Assembly: GCF_026339735.1 (NCBI RefSeq)
Contig: NZ_JAPEQG010000001.1
Location: 558,001 to 622,000, forward strand
Source: Streptomyces sp. NBC_01669
GTDB taxonomy: Bacteria; Actinomycetota; Actinomycetes; Streptomycetales; Streptomycetaceae
DNA length: 64,000 nt
Reading direction: 5' to 3'
The notes beneath the pieces are model-generated. The model ran no database searches. It was not told the origin of the DNA and saw only the letters and a list, made by a program, of their open reading frames with translations. The position numbers and the translations under genes are program-made. Positions 26,892-34,848 of the stretch are shown one piece after another (within the stretch, counting starts at the first letter, position 1; every line of letters starts with the position of its first letter).

Positions 26892-27218
26892 TCAGCGAGA
26901 CAGATCGGCGTCGGCGGCCTCCTTCAGTGCCAGCCGCAGCCCCTCCAGCGGCGGTACCCCGGACAGGCCCAGCGGGCTCCGGTAGACCCGGCAGGCCAGC
27001 CCCGGCTCCCGCCCCTCTTCCGCGAACGGATCGCGCCCGTTGACCAGTACGGTCGGCGAACCGGTGAATCCGGCCCGCTCCGCCTCCGCCTGGGTCGTGA
27101 CGGTCCGGGTGGCGAACGTGGTGTCGCCCAGGCCGACGTCGTCAAGCGCGCGGCGCAGCTGCTCGGTGGCGGGTATCTCGTTCGGGCAGTCCGGTACGAC
27201 CAGGATCTCGATCTCCAT
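26892..27218 (-). CDS. Thioredoxin-fold protein of the MEIEILVVPDCPN type
   Basis: The 108-residue protein begins MEIEILVVPDCPNE with a single N-terminal Cys in a thioredoxin-like strand-loop, has the cis-Pro motif GSPTVLVNGRDPF, and a later GLACRVYRSPLG Cys. Related small proteins accompany mercury-resistance and redox genes, but no such partner is intact here. A role in thiol or metal handling is inference. The downstream minus-strand sequence belongs to debris. Confidence 0.75.
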   Translation of the reverse strand: MEIEILVVPDCPNEIPATEQLRRALDDVGLGDTTFATRTVTTQAEAERAGFTGSPTVLVNGRDPFAEEGREPGLACRVYRSPLGLSGVPPLEGLRLALKEAADADLSR

Positions 27219-27272
27219 GTCTCCAGGATCGCGCGCCGCGCGGACAACCCATCACGCAGGGGCTCGGAGATA

Positions 27273-27498
27273 TCAGCGGCGGCTGCACCGGCGCGCCGCC
27301 ATGAGCAGGCCCGCAAGGGCGCGGACCATCCCGGCCGCAAGCTGGGTGAACGCCGCGGTCGGCGAGATGGCGGTCCACAGCACGTCGGCCACGACGGAGG
27401 AGGTGAGGTTGCCAAGCGAGTGGACGGTGGCGAGCAGGCCGAACGCGGAGCCGTGCAGATCCTTGGGGACAAGGGCTGCGCCGAGGGCGTGCTGGGCT
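27273..27498 (-). pseudogene. MFS transporter C-terminal fragment
   Basis: AQHALGAALVPKDLHGSAFG, LLATVHSLGNLTSSVVADVL and WTAISPTAAFTQLAAGMV are the last two helices and loop of a major facilitator (G.ALVP...RG.AFG....V...G...AS...G.LW...SP..AF). The frame ends in a proper stop at 27273, but all earlier helices are missing from 27498 upstream. Confidence 0.7.
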
Positions 27499-27931
27499 CA
27501 ATCCACCGGAGACGGCCGCAGAGCGGTGCCGTTCAGCCCGGCGGATCGATACCAGTACGTCGACTGGCCCACCACAGGACTGCGACCTCAGGGCAAGCCT
27601 CTCCCCTGCCCCCGACCAACTTGGCTCAGTCCGCCGGCTGACGCGTTCTCCCGCCAACCGTCCCGCTCAGTCTCAAATGCTGTGACTGAATCTCTGTCGC
27701 ACTTCCTGATCCGGCGGCCGCGTCGTCAGGGGGCACCGGGCGGCCAAGCCACTGCAGCCATGGACAGCAGCCGGCCAAGAGTCGCACCCTGCACCCCTGG
27801 GCGGCCCAACCATACGGGGGGCTCGACCATCCCGTCCCAGAAACGTCAGGCCAACCAGTGGCTCGTCACGCAGTCTTGCCGGGTAATCGACACGCTACTC
27901 CTCGGCCAGCAGACTGCCTCCAGGGTCTGAT
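27499..27931. other. Stretch without a supportable gene
   Basis: Proline- and arginine-rich frames only. It joins the MFS fragment to the IS630 remnant, and is probably old transposon debris. Confidence 0.45.
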
Positions 27932-28443
27932 CTTGGAGGTGGTCGTGGGGCGTCGACCGAGTGTGTTCGTCCGGCCGGTCACGATGGAGGAGGGCTGGAA
28001 GCTACAGGCCGGTGCGGCGTCCGCGCCGCCCGCGGGCAACCTATAACCGCTACGGCGGTGTGAGGCACATGCTTGCTGCCCTCGATCTGTCGACCGGCAA
28101 CCTGCACTACCGGATCCGCCCGCGCAAGCGGTGGCGGGAGTTCCTCGCCCTGCTCAAGGCCCTGCGCGTCCGCCGGCCCGGCCAGAAGCTGTATGTGGTG
28201 CTGGACAACTTCTCCCCGCACAAGCACGCCACGGTCCGCACCTGGGTGGCCGACAACGACATCGAGCTGGTCTTCCTCCCGACTTACGGATCCTGACTGA
28301 ACTGGATCGAGGCCGAGTTCGCGGCCTTGCGCCACTTCGCGCTCAACGGCACCGATCATCGCAGCCACGACGAGCAGAACGCGGCCATCGCCACCTACGT
28401 CCGCTGGCGCAATGCCCGCGCCGAGCCGAAGACGAATTTCGCC
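27932..28443 (+). pseudogene. IS630-family transposase, internally deleted with nonsense codon
   Basis: The N-terminus (LEVVVGRRPSVFVRPVTMEE) is joined to the C-terminal half (RPGQKLYVVLDNFSPHKHAT with the DNFSPHK catalytic Asp; ELVFLPTYGS). A TGA at 28294-28296 stands where Trp is expected before LNWIEAEFAALRHFALNGTD, which contains the catalytic Glu. It continues to RAEPKTNFA. The middle is deleted. It cut the MOSC gene next to it. Confidence 0.8.
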
Positions 28444-28770
28444 TCGGGCAACGCGTCGGCGACCAGCAGCCGCGGCAGCAGTTCCGGTTCGAGCGTCATC
28501 GCGCGGAAGACCAGTGCAACGCTCACATCGTGGTCGGGCCGGTGCACGATCTCGACCGGGTCACCGGCACGGATTTCTCCCGGCTCGATCACGCGCAGAT
28601 AGGCGCCCGGCAGTGCGGCCTGCGTGAACCGTTTGATCCAGCCCTCGCGCTCGAGCCAGCCTTGGAACGTGGCGCACGGGATCCGTGGGCACGACACCTC
28701 CAGGACCACCTGGGGCCCGATGCGCCAGCGCTCACCGATCAGGGCGCCGTTGACGTCGAGGCCAATGGAA
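28444..28770 (-). pseudogene. MOSC-domain protein fragment
   Basis: The minus frame reads LDVNGALIGERWRIG, EVSCPRIPCATFQGWLERE (with the conserved Cys), GAYLRVIEPGEIRAGD and PVEIVHRPDHDV. This is the MOSC fold used by molybdenum-cofactor sulfurase-related and YiiM-like proteins. The end is replaced by the IS630 tail at 28443 and the first third is also missing, so it is a fragment although an open frame persists. Confidence 0.75.
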
Positions 28771-28862
28771 GATCGGACTGCGCAGTCCGAGGCCGGGGTG
28801 GCGGCGCAGTGTGTTGTAGCGATGCGGTCGGCAGAACAGGTCGACTCGCTCGCCACCCGCAT

Positions 28863-29330
28863 TCAGGTGTGACGCCGGGCCGCGGGTCCGGGCAGGACGG
28901 TGACCTCGACCGGGGTGAGCGCGCCATGCTCACCGGAGCACTCGACCACGACGTGAACCGGCGCGCCGCATGCGCTGTGCCGGATGTCCAGCACCGGCCC
29001 CTCGGGGTCGGCGACGTAGGTCTCACCCCACTGCCTGAGCGCCACGAGAATGGGCCACAGATCCCGCCCCTTGCGGGTCAGGCGATATTCGTGCCTGGTA
29101 CGGCTGCCCTGTTCCTGGTACGGGACCGTATGCAGGATCTCGGCCGCGACCAGCTTGCGGAGTCGGCCGGCCAGGACCGCCTCCGAGAGCCCCACATGGT
29201 GGCGGAAGTCATCGAAGCGGCGCACTCCGTTGAAGGCGTCACGCAGGATCAGCAGCGTCCACTTCTCGCCGACCAGGTCGAGGGTGCGCTGGACCGTACA
29301 GTTCTCCGTGCTCATCTCGAGCCACTTCAT
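28863..29330 (-). CDS. HxlR-family winged-helix regulator
   Basis: The 155-residue protein has the HxlR winged helix: CTVQRTLDLVGEKWTLLILR, FDDFRHHVGLSEAVLAGRLR and a wing with RHEYRLTRKGRDLWPIL, followed by a C-terminal extension with three Cys/His residues (DIRHSACGAPV). HxlR proteins sense redox or reactive electrophiles, often through the N-terminal Cys (here Cys11). It is divergent from the thioesterase gene and probably controls it. ATG 29315 (MSTENC) is an alternative start. Confidence 0.85.
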   Translation of the reverse strand: MKWLEMSTENCTVQRTLDLVGEKWTLLILRDAFNGVRRFDDFRHHVGLSEAVLAGRLRKLVAAEILHTVPYQEQGSRTRHEYRLTRKGRDLWPILVALRQWGETYVADPEGPVLDIRHSACGAPVHVVVECSGEHGALTPVEVTVLPGPAARRHT

Positions 29331-29347
29331 CTCGCCATGGTAGCCGC

Positions 29348-29389
29348 CTGACTCTGTTATTGACAGTCAGCCGCAGCCACAGCTAGCTT
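29348..29389 (+). promoter_or_regulatory. Promoter and HxlR operator candidate
   Basis: TTGACA (29360-29365) and TAGCTT (29384-29389) are 18 bases apart and point at the thioesterase gene. CTGACT (29348-29353) and AGTCAG (29365-29370) form an inverted repeat that overlaps the -35 box. This is the position expected for repression by the divergent HxlR protein. Confidence 0.6.
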
Positions 29390-29423
29390 CATCAGACAAA
29401 GTCAGGCGAGGAGGCGCAGCCGT

Positions 29424-29918
29424 ATGGGACGGTCACGTACGTACGAGTGGGAAGATCCAGCGATCCCGGCGGCCGCCGTCGGACAGAAAACAGGTCTGGA
29501 GTTCCTGCGTGACATCGCCGCCGGACGGCTGCCCGCCCCTCCCGTCGGCACCACCCTGGCCTTCTCCCTCGACGAGGCCGAGCCCGGGCGCGTGGTCTTC
29601 TCCCTGATCCCGGGCGAGGAGCACTACAACCCCATCGGCAGCGTGCACGGCGGGATCTACGCCACACTGCTGGACTCGGCCGCCGGTTGCGCGGTCCACT
29701 CCACCCTTCCGCAAGGCATGGGGTACACCTCGCTCGACCTGACCGTGAAGTTCCTGCGCCCGATCACCGTCGACACCGGCAAGATCCGCGCAGTCGGCAC
29801 AGTGGTCAGCAGCGGCCGCCGCACCGCCCTCGCCGAGGCACGGCTCCTCGACGGTGCGGACCGCCTCCTGGCTCACGCCACCAGTTCATGCATGCTCATT
29901 CCGGTGCCGACTTCCTGA
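29424..29918 (+). CDS. PaaI-type hotdog-fold thioesterase
   Basis: The 164-residue protein has the hotdog signature: HYNPIGSVHGGIYATLLDSA (catalytic Asp in the long helix), GYTSLDLTVKFLRPI and the end AHATSSCML. The family hydrolyses acyl- or aryl-CoA thioesters. A GAGGAGG ribosome site precedes ATG 29424. It pairs with the divergent HxlR regulator. Confidence 0.85.
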   Translation: MGRSRTYEWEDPAIPAAAVGQKTGLEFLRDIAAGRLPAPPVGTTLAFSLDEAEPGRVVFSLIPGEEHYNPIGSVHGGIYATLLDSAAGCAVHSTLPQGMGYTSLDLTVKFLRPITVDTGKIRAVGTVVSSGRRTALAEARLLDGADRLLAHATSSCMLIPVPTS

Positions 29919-30108
29919 ACACGTCACCTCGCGACAGCCCGACCCCGCATCGGAGCACTCACCAAGGGCGGTCGGCAAACCTCGGGCGACGGTGAGATCC
30001 CGGGAAAGGGTTTACTCGGCATGCCGCGAGCGGCCAAGACGTGCGCACGTCCGCGACCGAGCACGGTACACGCCGTCGGCCGACATTCTCGGCAGGCAAG
30101 ATGTGGGC

Positions 30109-30717
30109 TCAGATCGCAGCGGACGCGGCGTTGCGCAGCGCCATGATCCCCTCGTCGAGCGCCGCATGGAGATGGCTGGAGCGACCGGTCGACAGCAGGA
30201 TCGACACCCCTCCCTGGATTCCCGCCAGCAGCGCCGCCGCGGTCCGGTCGGCGTCGAGCGAGATGGGCACGTGTCCCGCGGTTTGCATAGCCCGGATCCC
30301 CGTCGCCAGGTGCTCCTGCCACTGGCGCAGCAACTCGATCACGATCGCCCGCGCCCCTGGCGTGTTGCGGCCGATCTGCAGGAACAGCGAACCGAGCGGG
30401 CACTGGTCGCCCTGTTCTTCGTAGCGCGCAATGACCGTGTCACGCCACCGGTACCAGGCATCCCACGAGTCCAGGCACCCGAGGTGGGGTTGCTGGTCGT
30501 CGAGTACCTGGTCGGCCTCGAACTGCGCGACGGCGAGCAGCAGTTCGTCCTTGCCGCCGGGAAAGTAGTGGAACAGCTGGCTCTTGCTCGTACGAGTGCG
30601 TGCAAGAACATCGTCCAGCGTCGCCACCGCGACACCTTTCTCCCGCAGCACCGCGACAGCCCCCTGGACAATCCGGCCACGCGTCGCTTGCCCCTTGGCG
30701 GTCAACGATCCACGCAT
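30109..30717 (-). CDS. TetR-family regulator (AcrR/YcdC-like)
   Basis: The 202-residue product from ATG 30717 has the helix-turn-helix RIVQGAVAVLREKGVAVATL, LARTRTSKSQLFHYFPGGKD, and a TetR_C domain (DQCPLGSLFLQIG, ALLAGIQGGVSILL). It is divergent from the SDR gene with a palindrome in the shared promoter, so it probably represses both. Confidence 0.85.
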   Translation of the reverse strand: MRGSLTAKGQATRGRIVQGAVAVLREKGVAVATLDDVLARTRTSKSQLFHYFPGGKDELLLAVAQFEADQVLDDQQPHLGCLDSWDAWYRWRDTVIARYEEQGDQCPLGSLFLQIGRNTPGARAIVIELLRQWQEHLATGIRAMQTAGHVPISLDADRTAAALLAGIQGGVSILLSTGRSSHLHAALDEGIMALRNAASAAI

Positions 30718-30755
30718 CCCCGCTCCTCCCGTCGGACCAGTCAATCCAACGTAGC

Positions 30756-30781
30756 AAAATTGGACTTGCAGGTCCATTTTT
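30756..30781. promoter_or_regulatory. TetR operator candidate
   Basis: AAAATTGGAC (30756-30765) and GTCCATTTTT (30772-30781) are complementary in nine of ten positions around TTGCAG. The site lies between the TetR start (30717) and the SDR start (30835). Confidence 0.7.
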
Positions 30782-30834
30782 TGGCAGTCACCATCGGCCC
30801 CACAAGCCCTGCGAGAATTGGAGCCGATCGCATC

Positions 30835-31605
30835 ATGAGCAACCGCCTGCAGAACAAGACCGCCCTGGTCACCGGAGCCACCAGTAACATCGGCCGCGCG
30901 ATCGCCCTGGCCTTCGCCGCTGAAGGAGCACACGTCGCGGTGTCCGGCCGCAGCCAGGAGCGCGGCGAAGAGGTCGTTGCCGCAATCCGCACCGCAGGCG
31001 GCAAGGCGGACTTCCTGCCCTCGGATCTCGACGGCAGCGCGCCCGCCTCCCGCGCCCTCGCCGACGAAGCCGCCCGTGCCCTGGGTGGTCGCATCGACAT
31101 CCTGGTCAACAACGCCGGCATCTACCCGAGCCCTTCCACGCCCGACACCGACGAAGAGACGTTCGACCTGATCTATGCGGTCAATGTCAAAGCGCCGTTC
31201 TTCCTGACCGCCGCGGTGGTCCCCGCAATGATCGAGGCCGGCGGCGGCGCGGTGATCAACCTGGGCTCGTGGATCGCCCGTCTCGGTATCCCGATCGGCG
31301 CCGTCTACAGTTCCTCCAAGGGAGCGATGGAAGCCCTCACCCGCGCCTGGGCTGCCGAGTTCGGCCCCCGCGGCATCCGCGTCAACGCCATCTCCCCCGG
31401 CGTGGTCCACACGCCGGTCCCGGCCGGGACCGGGGTCCACCCCGGCGACATCATGATGAAGGGCACCCCTGCCGGCAGCTTCGGGCTTCCTGACGCGATC
31501 GCCACCGCAGCGGTCTACCTTGCCTCCGACGAGGCGAACTTCGTGCACGGCACCGTCCTCGACGTGGACGGCGGACGCACCGGCGTCGCCGTCATCGCCC
31601 AATAG
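30835..31605 (+). CDS. Classical SDR oxidoreductase
   Basis: The 256-residue protein has TGATSNIG (cofactor Gly motif, 15-22), LVNNAG, the catalytic Ser in INLGSW, YSSSK as the Tyr-x3-Lys motif, and RVNAISPGVV. The Arg after the first strands (SGRS) suggests NADP preference. Substrate unknown. It is under the divergent TetR repressor. Confidence 0.85.
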   Translation: MSNRLQNKTALVTGATSNIGRAIALAFAAEGAHVAVSGRSQERGEEVVAAIRTAGGKADFLPSDLDGSAPASRALADEAARALGGRIDILVNNAGIYPSPSTPDTDEETFDLIYAVNVKAPFFLTAAVVPAMIEAGGGAVINLGSWIARLGIPIGAVYSSSKGAMEALTRAWAAEFGPRGIRVNAISPGVVHTPVPAGTGVHPGDIMMKGTPAGSFGLPDAIATAAVYLASDEANFVHGTVLDVDGGRTGVAVIAQ

Positions 31606-31984
31606 CCCGAACTCAAAGAGAGTTCATGGGCCGTGGAATCAGCCGCGTGACGCGGCGGCGGCCGCATCGAGCGCCTTGCCGCTTGAGCATGACATGGATG
31701 CTCGGGGATCCATGGGTTCCGCGCGACCCCGTCGGAACGTCGGTGATCTGTTCCGTCAACTCGGCGTCGCGGACCGCTCGGGGACCGGGCTTGCCGATGG
31801 GGGGCGCGGAAAGCGGTGCGGGGCACCTTCAGCAGCTCACACGCCCGTCTGGACACTGTGACCACCCTGCTTCTCCGTCTCCCTGAACGGGTGCACCGTC
31901 GACCCGACCGCTTCGGGCACAGGATGTCGGGTCCGGCAGGGTGGGCCTCTCTAACGTGAGTGATCGAAAGGGAAGGAGACGGGG
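31606..31984. other. Intergenic stretch with no gene seen
   Basis: No recognisable protein. The last 15 bases hold the AAGGAG ribosome site of the AraC gene. Confidence 0.5.
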
Positions 31985-32851
31985 GTGCTGGAGCAGCTGA
32001 ACCAGGCCATGGAGCACATCGAGTCGCATCTCGACCAGCCGATCGACGTGGCCGATCTCGCGCACATCGCAGTGACGTCGGAGTACCACTTCCGCCGACT
32101 CTTCTCCGCGTTGGCAGGCATCCCGCTGTCGGAGTACATCCGCCGCAGGCGGCTGACCGTGGCGGGTGCCGAGGTGCTCGCCGATGAGCGGACACTGCTG
32201 GAGGTCGCTGTGCGCTACGGCTACAGCTCGGGAGAAGCCTTTGCGCGTGCGTTCCGAGCCGTACACGGTGTGGGTCCGGGCGAGGCCCGGCGGACTGGTG
32301 CGGCTCTGCACTCCCAGCCACGGATGTCCTTCCGCCTCATCGTCGAAGGGAGCAGCAGCATGCGATACAGGATCGTGGACAAGGAGGAGTTCCGTGTGGT
32401 CGGCAAGAAGGCGCGCGTCCCGCTCGTCCACGAGGGGGTCAACTCGGCGATCGCCGACTTCATCCGGGGCATCGGCCCCGAGACGCTACGGCGCATCACG
32501 GCGCTGTCCGACCAGGAGCCCGAGGGGATCGTCGGGGCGAGCGACCAGCTCGATCCGAGCCGGGCGGAGGGGAGTGAACTCGACTACTACCACGGCGTGG
32601 TGACGCACGCCCAAGCGCCGGAGGACATGGACGTGCTTGCTGTTCCGGCAGGGATGTGGGCTGTCTTCGAGAACTCCGGCCCGTTCCCGCGGGCGCTGCA
32701 GTACCTGTGGCGGGATGTGTTCACGCAGTGGTTCCCGTCGAATCCGTACCAGAGCAGGCAGGGGCCCGAGATCCTGCGCGTCCGCCCGACGCAGGACGGG
32801 GCGCAGGCGGACGCGGAGTTGTGGATTCCCGTGGAAAGATCCGTCGCCTGA
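31985..32851 (+). CDS. AraC-family regulator with GyrI-like effector domain
   Basis: The 288-residue protein has two AraC helix-turn-helix units (about 10-100: DVADLAHIAVTSEYHFRRLF; EVAVRYGYSSGEAFARAFRA) and then a GyrI/SOUL-like ligand domain (RYRIVDKEEFRVVGKKARVP, MDVLAVPAGMWAVFENSGPF, LWIPVE end). This Rob/SoxS-plus-GyrI layout is used to sense drugs or other hydrophobic compounds. GTG 31985 is preceded by AAGGAG. A strong terminator follows. Confidence 0.85.
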   Translation: MLEQLNQAMEHIESHLDQPIDVADLAHIAVTSEYHFRRLFSALAGIPLSEYIRRRRLTVAGAEVLADERTLLEVAVRYGYSSGEAFARAFRAVHGVGPGEARRTGAALHSQPRMSFRLIVEGSSSMRYRIVDKEEFRVVGKKARVPLVHEGVNSAIADFIRGIGPETLRRITALSDQEPEGIVGASDQLDPSRAEGSELDYYHGVVTHAQAPEDMDVLAVPAGMWAVFENSGPFPRALQYLWRDVFTQWFPSNPYQSRQGPEILRVRPTQDGAQADAELWIPVERSVA

Positions 32852-32862
32852 GCGAGCACCAC

Positions 32863-32894
32863 AAGGCGGCCCGGGACCGGACCCGGGCCGCCTT
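32863..32894 (+). terminator. Intrinsic terminator after the AraC gene
   Basis: AAGGCGGCCCGGG (32863-32875) and its perfect complement (32882-32894) form a 13-bp stem with a 6-base loop, 11 bases after the AraC stop. Confidence 0.85.
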
Positions 32895-32896
32895 GA

Positions 32897-33030
32897 ACAA
32901 AAAGAACAGCGCGTCGACCAGGGCGTTGACCGCCAGGAAGTCCTTCGCCGGGTCCAGGACGAACGCCGGGACGTTTGTGTACCCGTCAAAAAGCTGCCTC
33001 AGCGCCACATCGACGTTTCCCTCGGCAGGT
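32897..33030 (-). pseudogene. Fragment of an MmyB-type XRE regulator
   Basis: The minus strand gives VALRQLFDGYTNVPAFVLDP and AKDFLAVNALVDALFFLF, like the MmyB ligand domain (L..LLD....PA.VL....DVLA.N.LA.ALF). The helix-turn-helix and the remainder are missing. The rest of 32895-33206 holds nothing I can identify. Confidence 0.45.
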
Positions 33031-33206
33031 GCCGGTCGCCGTCCTGCACCGTGCCCGCAGGCCGACGCCGACGAGCGGGCGGTGCAGCCCGATGGCGCTC
33101 CTTGCATCTCCCCACGCGCCGCTCAGGCGTGGACCGCAGCCGCTCACCCCGCGCTCCCCACCCCTGCGGAGCGCGGTCTCGTTGAGGCGGGCGCGAGGGC
33201 GACCCT

Positions 33207-34025
33207 TCAGGTTCGGTTCTCGCTTCGGTCGCGGATCACCGACATCAGCAGCCCGTGGGTTTCGGCGTCGGCCGCCACGACAAGTCCGCGGCCTCCCTGC
33301 CCGATCCGGGCGCCGTCGATCCCGGTGACGACGCAGCCGGCGGCCCGGCACAGAGCGATGCCGGCGGCGAAATGCACGCTCTCGGACAGGTCGCCGCCAT
33401 CGGTGACGTACGCGGCACGCTTGCCGGCAGCGACCCAGGCCAGCGCCAGCGTCGTGGACACGACCCGCGGCCGGAACCGCTCGATGAACCCCGGGTGGGC
33501 CAACAGGTCCACGGCCCGGAAGCCAGGTGCGTTCGGGAACGGCGGATCCAGGTTGACGTCCACCAGTTGGGTGGCGGACGTGGGCACCAGCTGCGCATAG
33601 GCCCCGTTGTGCCGTACCCGGGCGGTCTCACCGTCGGTGAAGAAGACTTCGCCGCTGAACGGGTCGGCCACCGCCGCCGCCCCGTCGCGCATCGCCACGT
33701 TGACGGCCACCAGCATGTTGCCGACGGCGTAGTTCAGCGTGCCGCACAAGGGATCCACCAGCCACTGGCGCACGGCGTCGGCGGTACCCTGCTGCCCGCC
33801 CTCCTCGCCGAGCACGGCATCCTCGGGCCGAGCGGCACGGATGACGCCGAGGATCGTCCTCTCGGCCTCGACATCCGCGGCGGTGGCGAAGTCCCCGGCT
33901 CCCTTGTCGATGCGGGTGAGCTGCCGGCCGTACATGGTGCGCACCACGTCGGCGCCGGCATGTGCCGCAGCTATCGCAACCCCAGCATCGTCAAGACTCG
34001 CGTATGAGTTGATCATGCCCGGCAT
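33207..34025 (-). CDS. Inositol-monophosphatase-family protein with altered metal site
   Basis: The 272-residue protein follows the IMPase fold: DKGAGDFATAADVEAERTIL, LGEEGG (metal Glu) and VDPLCGTLNYA in place of WVDPLDGTTNF. The second Asp of DPIDGT is thus Cys. Late, GGDLSESVHFAAGIALCRAA stands where the family has the WD..A metal ligand. From memory the Cys variant recurs in actinobacterial members, so it may define a subgroup with changed metal use rather than a dead gene. Convergent with nothing; likely monocistronic. Confidence 0.75.
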   Translation of the reverse strand: MPGMINSYASLDDAGVAIAAAHAGADVVRTMYGRQLTRIDKGAGDFATAADVEAERTILGVIRAARPEDAVLGEEGGQQGTADAVRQWLVDPLCGTLNYAVGNMLVAVNVAMRDGAAAVADPFSGEVFFTDGETARVRHNGAYAQLVPTSATQLVDVNLDPPFPNAPGFRAVDLLAHPGFIERFRPRVVSTTLALAWVAAGKRAAYVTDGGDLSESVHFAAGIALCRAAGCVVTGIDGARIGQGGRGLVVAADAETHGLLMSVIRDRSENRT

Positions 34026-34491
34026 GATATCGGTGGCAATTCCACCGGCCGGAACAGAATCGACCCGCTTCCGCCGCCGATGGTGCGGCTCCCGCCATCC
34101 CTGCGGTACGACCGGTCCTGCATGCCTGTCGCGCTGTTGAAGCGGTGGTTCAGCTGCCGACGGACCCCGCCCGGGCCAAGACGCACCGCCGGCGGCCTGC
34201 GACAGCGAGGCGGCAGGCCGAACAGCGGATCCACTCGGGGAGGCGCCCGCAGCCGGCCGTCCGCCTCACGGAGGCCGACACCGGTCTTCCGGAGCTCCTT
34301 GCGAGTCTCACCCGCCTTCCCGGCGAAGGATCTGGGCGCGGCACGGCCGCCGCGCCCACTGCCCAAGCCACGCTCTGGACCTGATGGGGCGCCGGCTGGC
34401 GATACACCTGATCAGCGCCACAGCGGAAGGACCCCGGCGACCGGTCGACACACCCACGTCGGTCGCTGACATTCTCGCGAGTCGCACCCCA
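34026..34491. other. Intergenic stretch with no gene seen
   Basis: Arg/Pro-rich shadow frames only; no recognisable motif. It ends at the second type of MITE-like element. Confidence 0.5.
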
Positions 34492-34650
34492 GGGCTGTCC
34501 CGTAATCCCTGGAGGAACAGCGCCCGGCGTCGGATGCGGTGCATCGCAAGGCGGCGGAGCGTCCTCGTGCTGGGCGTATTCGGGCGTTCCGACGACGCAG
34601 CGAGATGCCGTAGCTGTGGTCGTGCGTCCGCAGGGGTTACGGGACAACCC
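34492..34650. mobile_element. MITE-like element, second type
   Basis: GGGCTGTCCCGTAATCCCTG (34492-34511) is repeated inverted at 34631-34650 with two mismatches. The 159-bp body has no coding capacity. The ends resemble those of Streptomyces IS5-group elements (GGGCTGTCCCGTAA). No clear target duplication is seen. It is unrelated in sequence to the GAGCCTGTC family. Confidence 0.7.
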
Positions 34651-34848
34651 GTAGGTCGTCGCCGCCGTCGCCCAGGCGTACAAGTCCGTAGGCACAGCGT
34701 TCCCTGAGGGTGTTCCGTGTGGCCTGCGAGCAGGTCGACACGGCCGCGGAGAGGCCGACATCACCCACCCGTTATATCCGCTTGATCCCTATAGTCGGCA
34801 AGGTGCGCATCCCATGGATGCTTTCTCCACGACAAGGAGGGCCACCCC

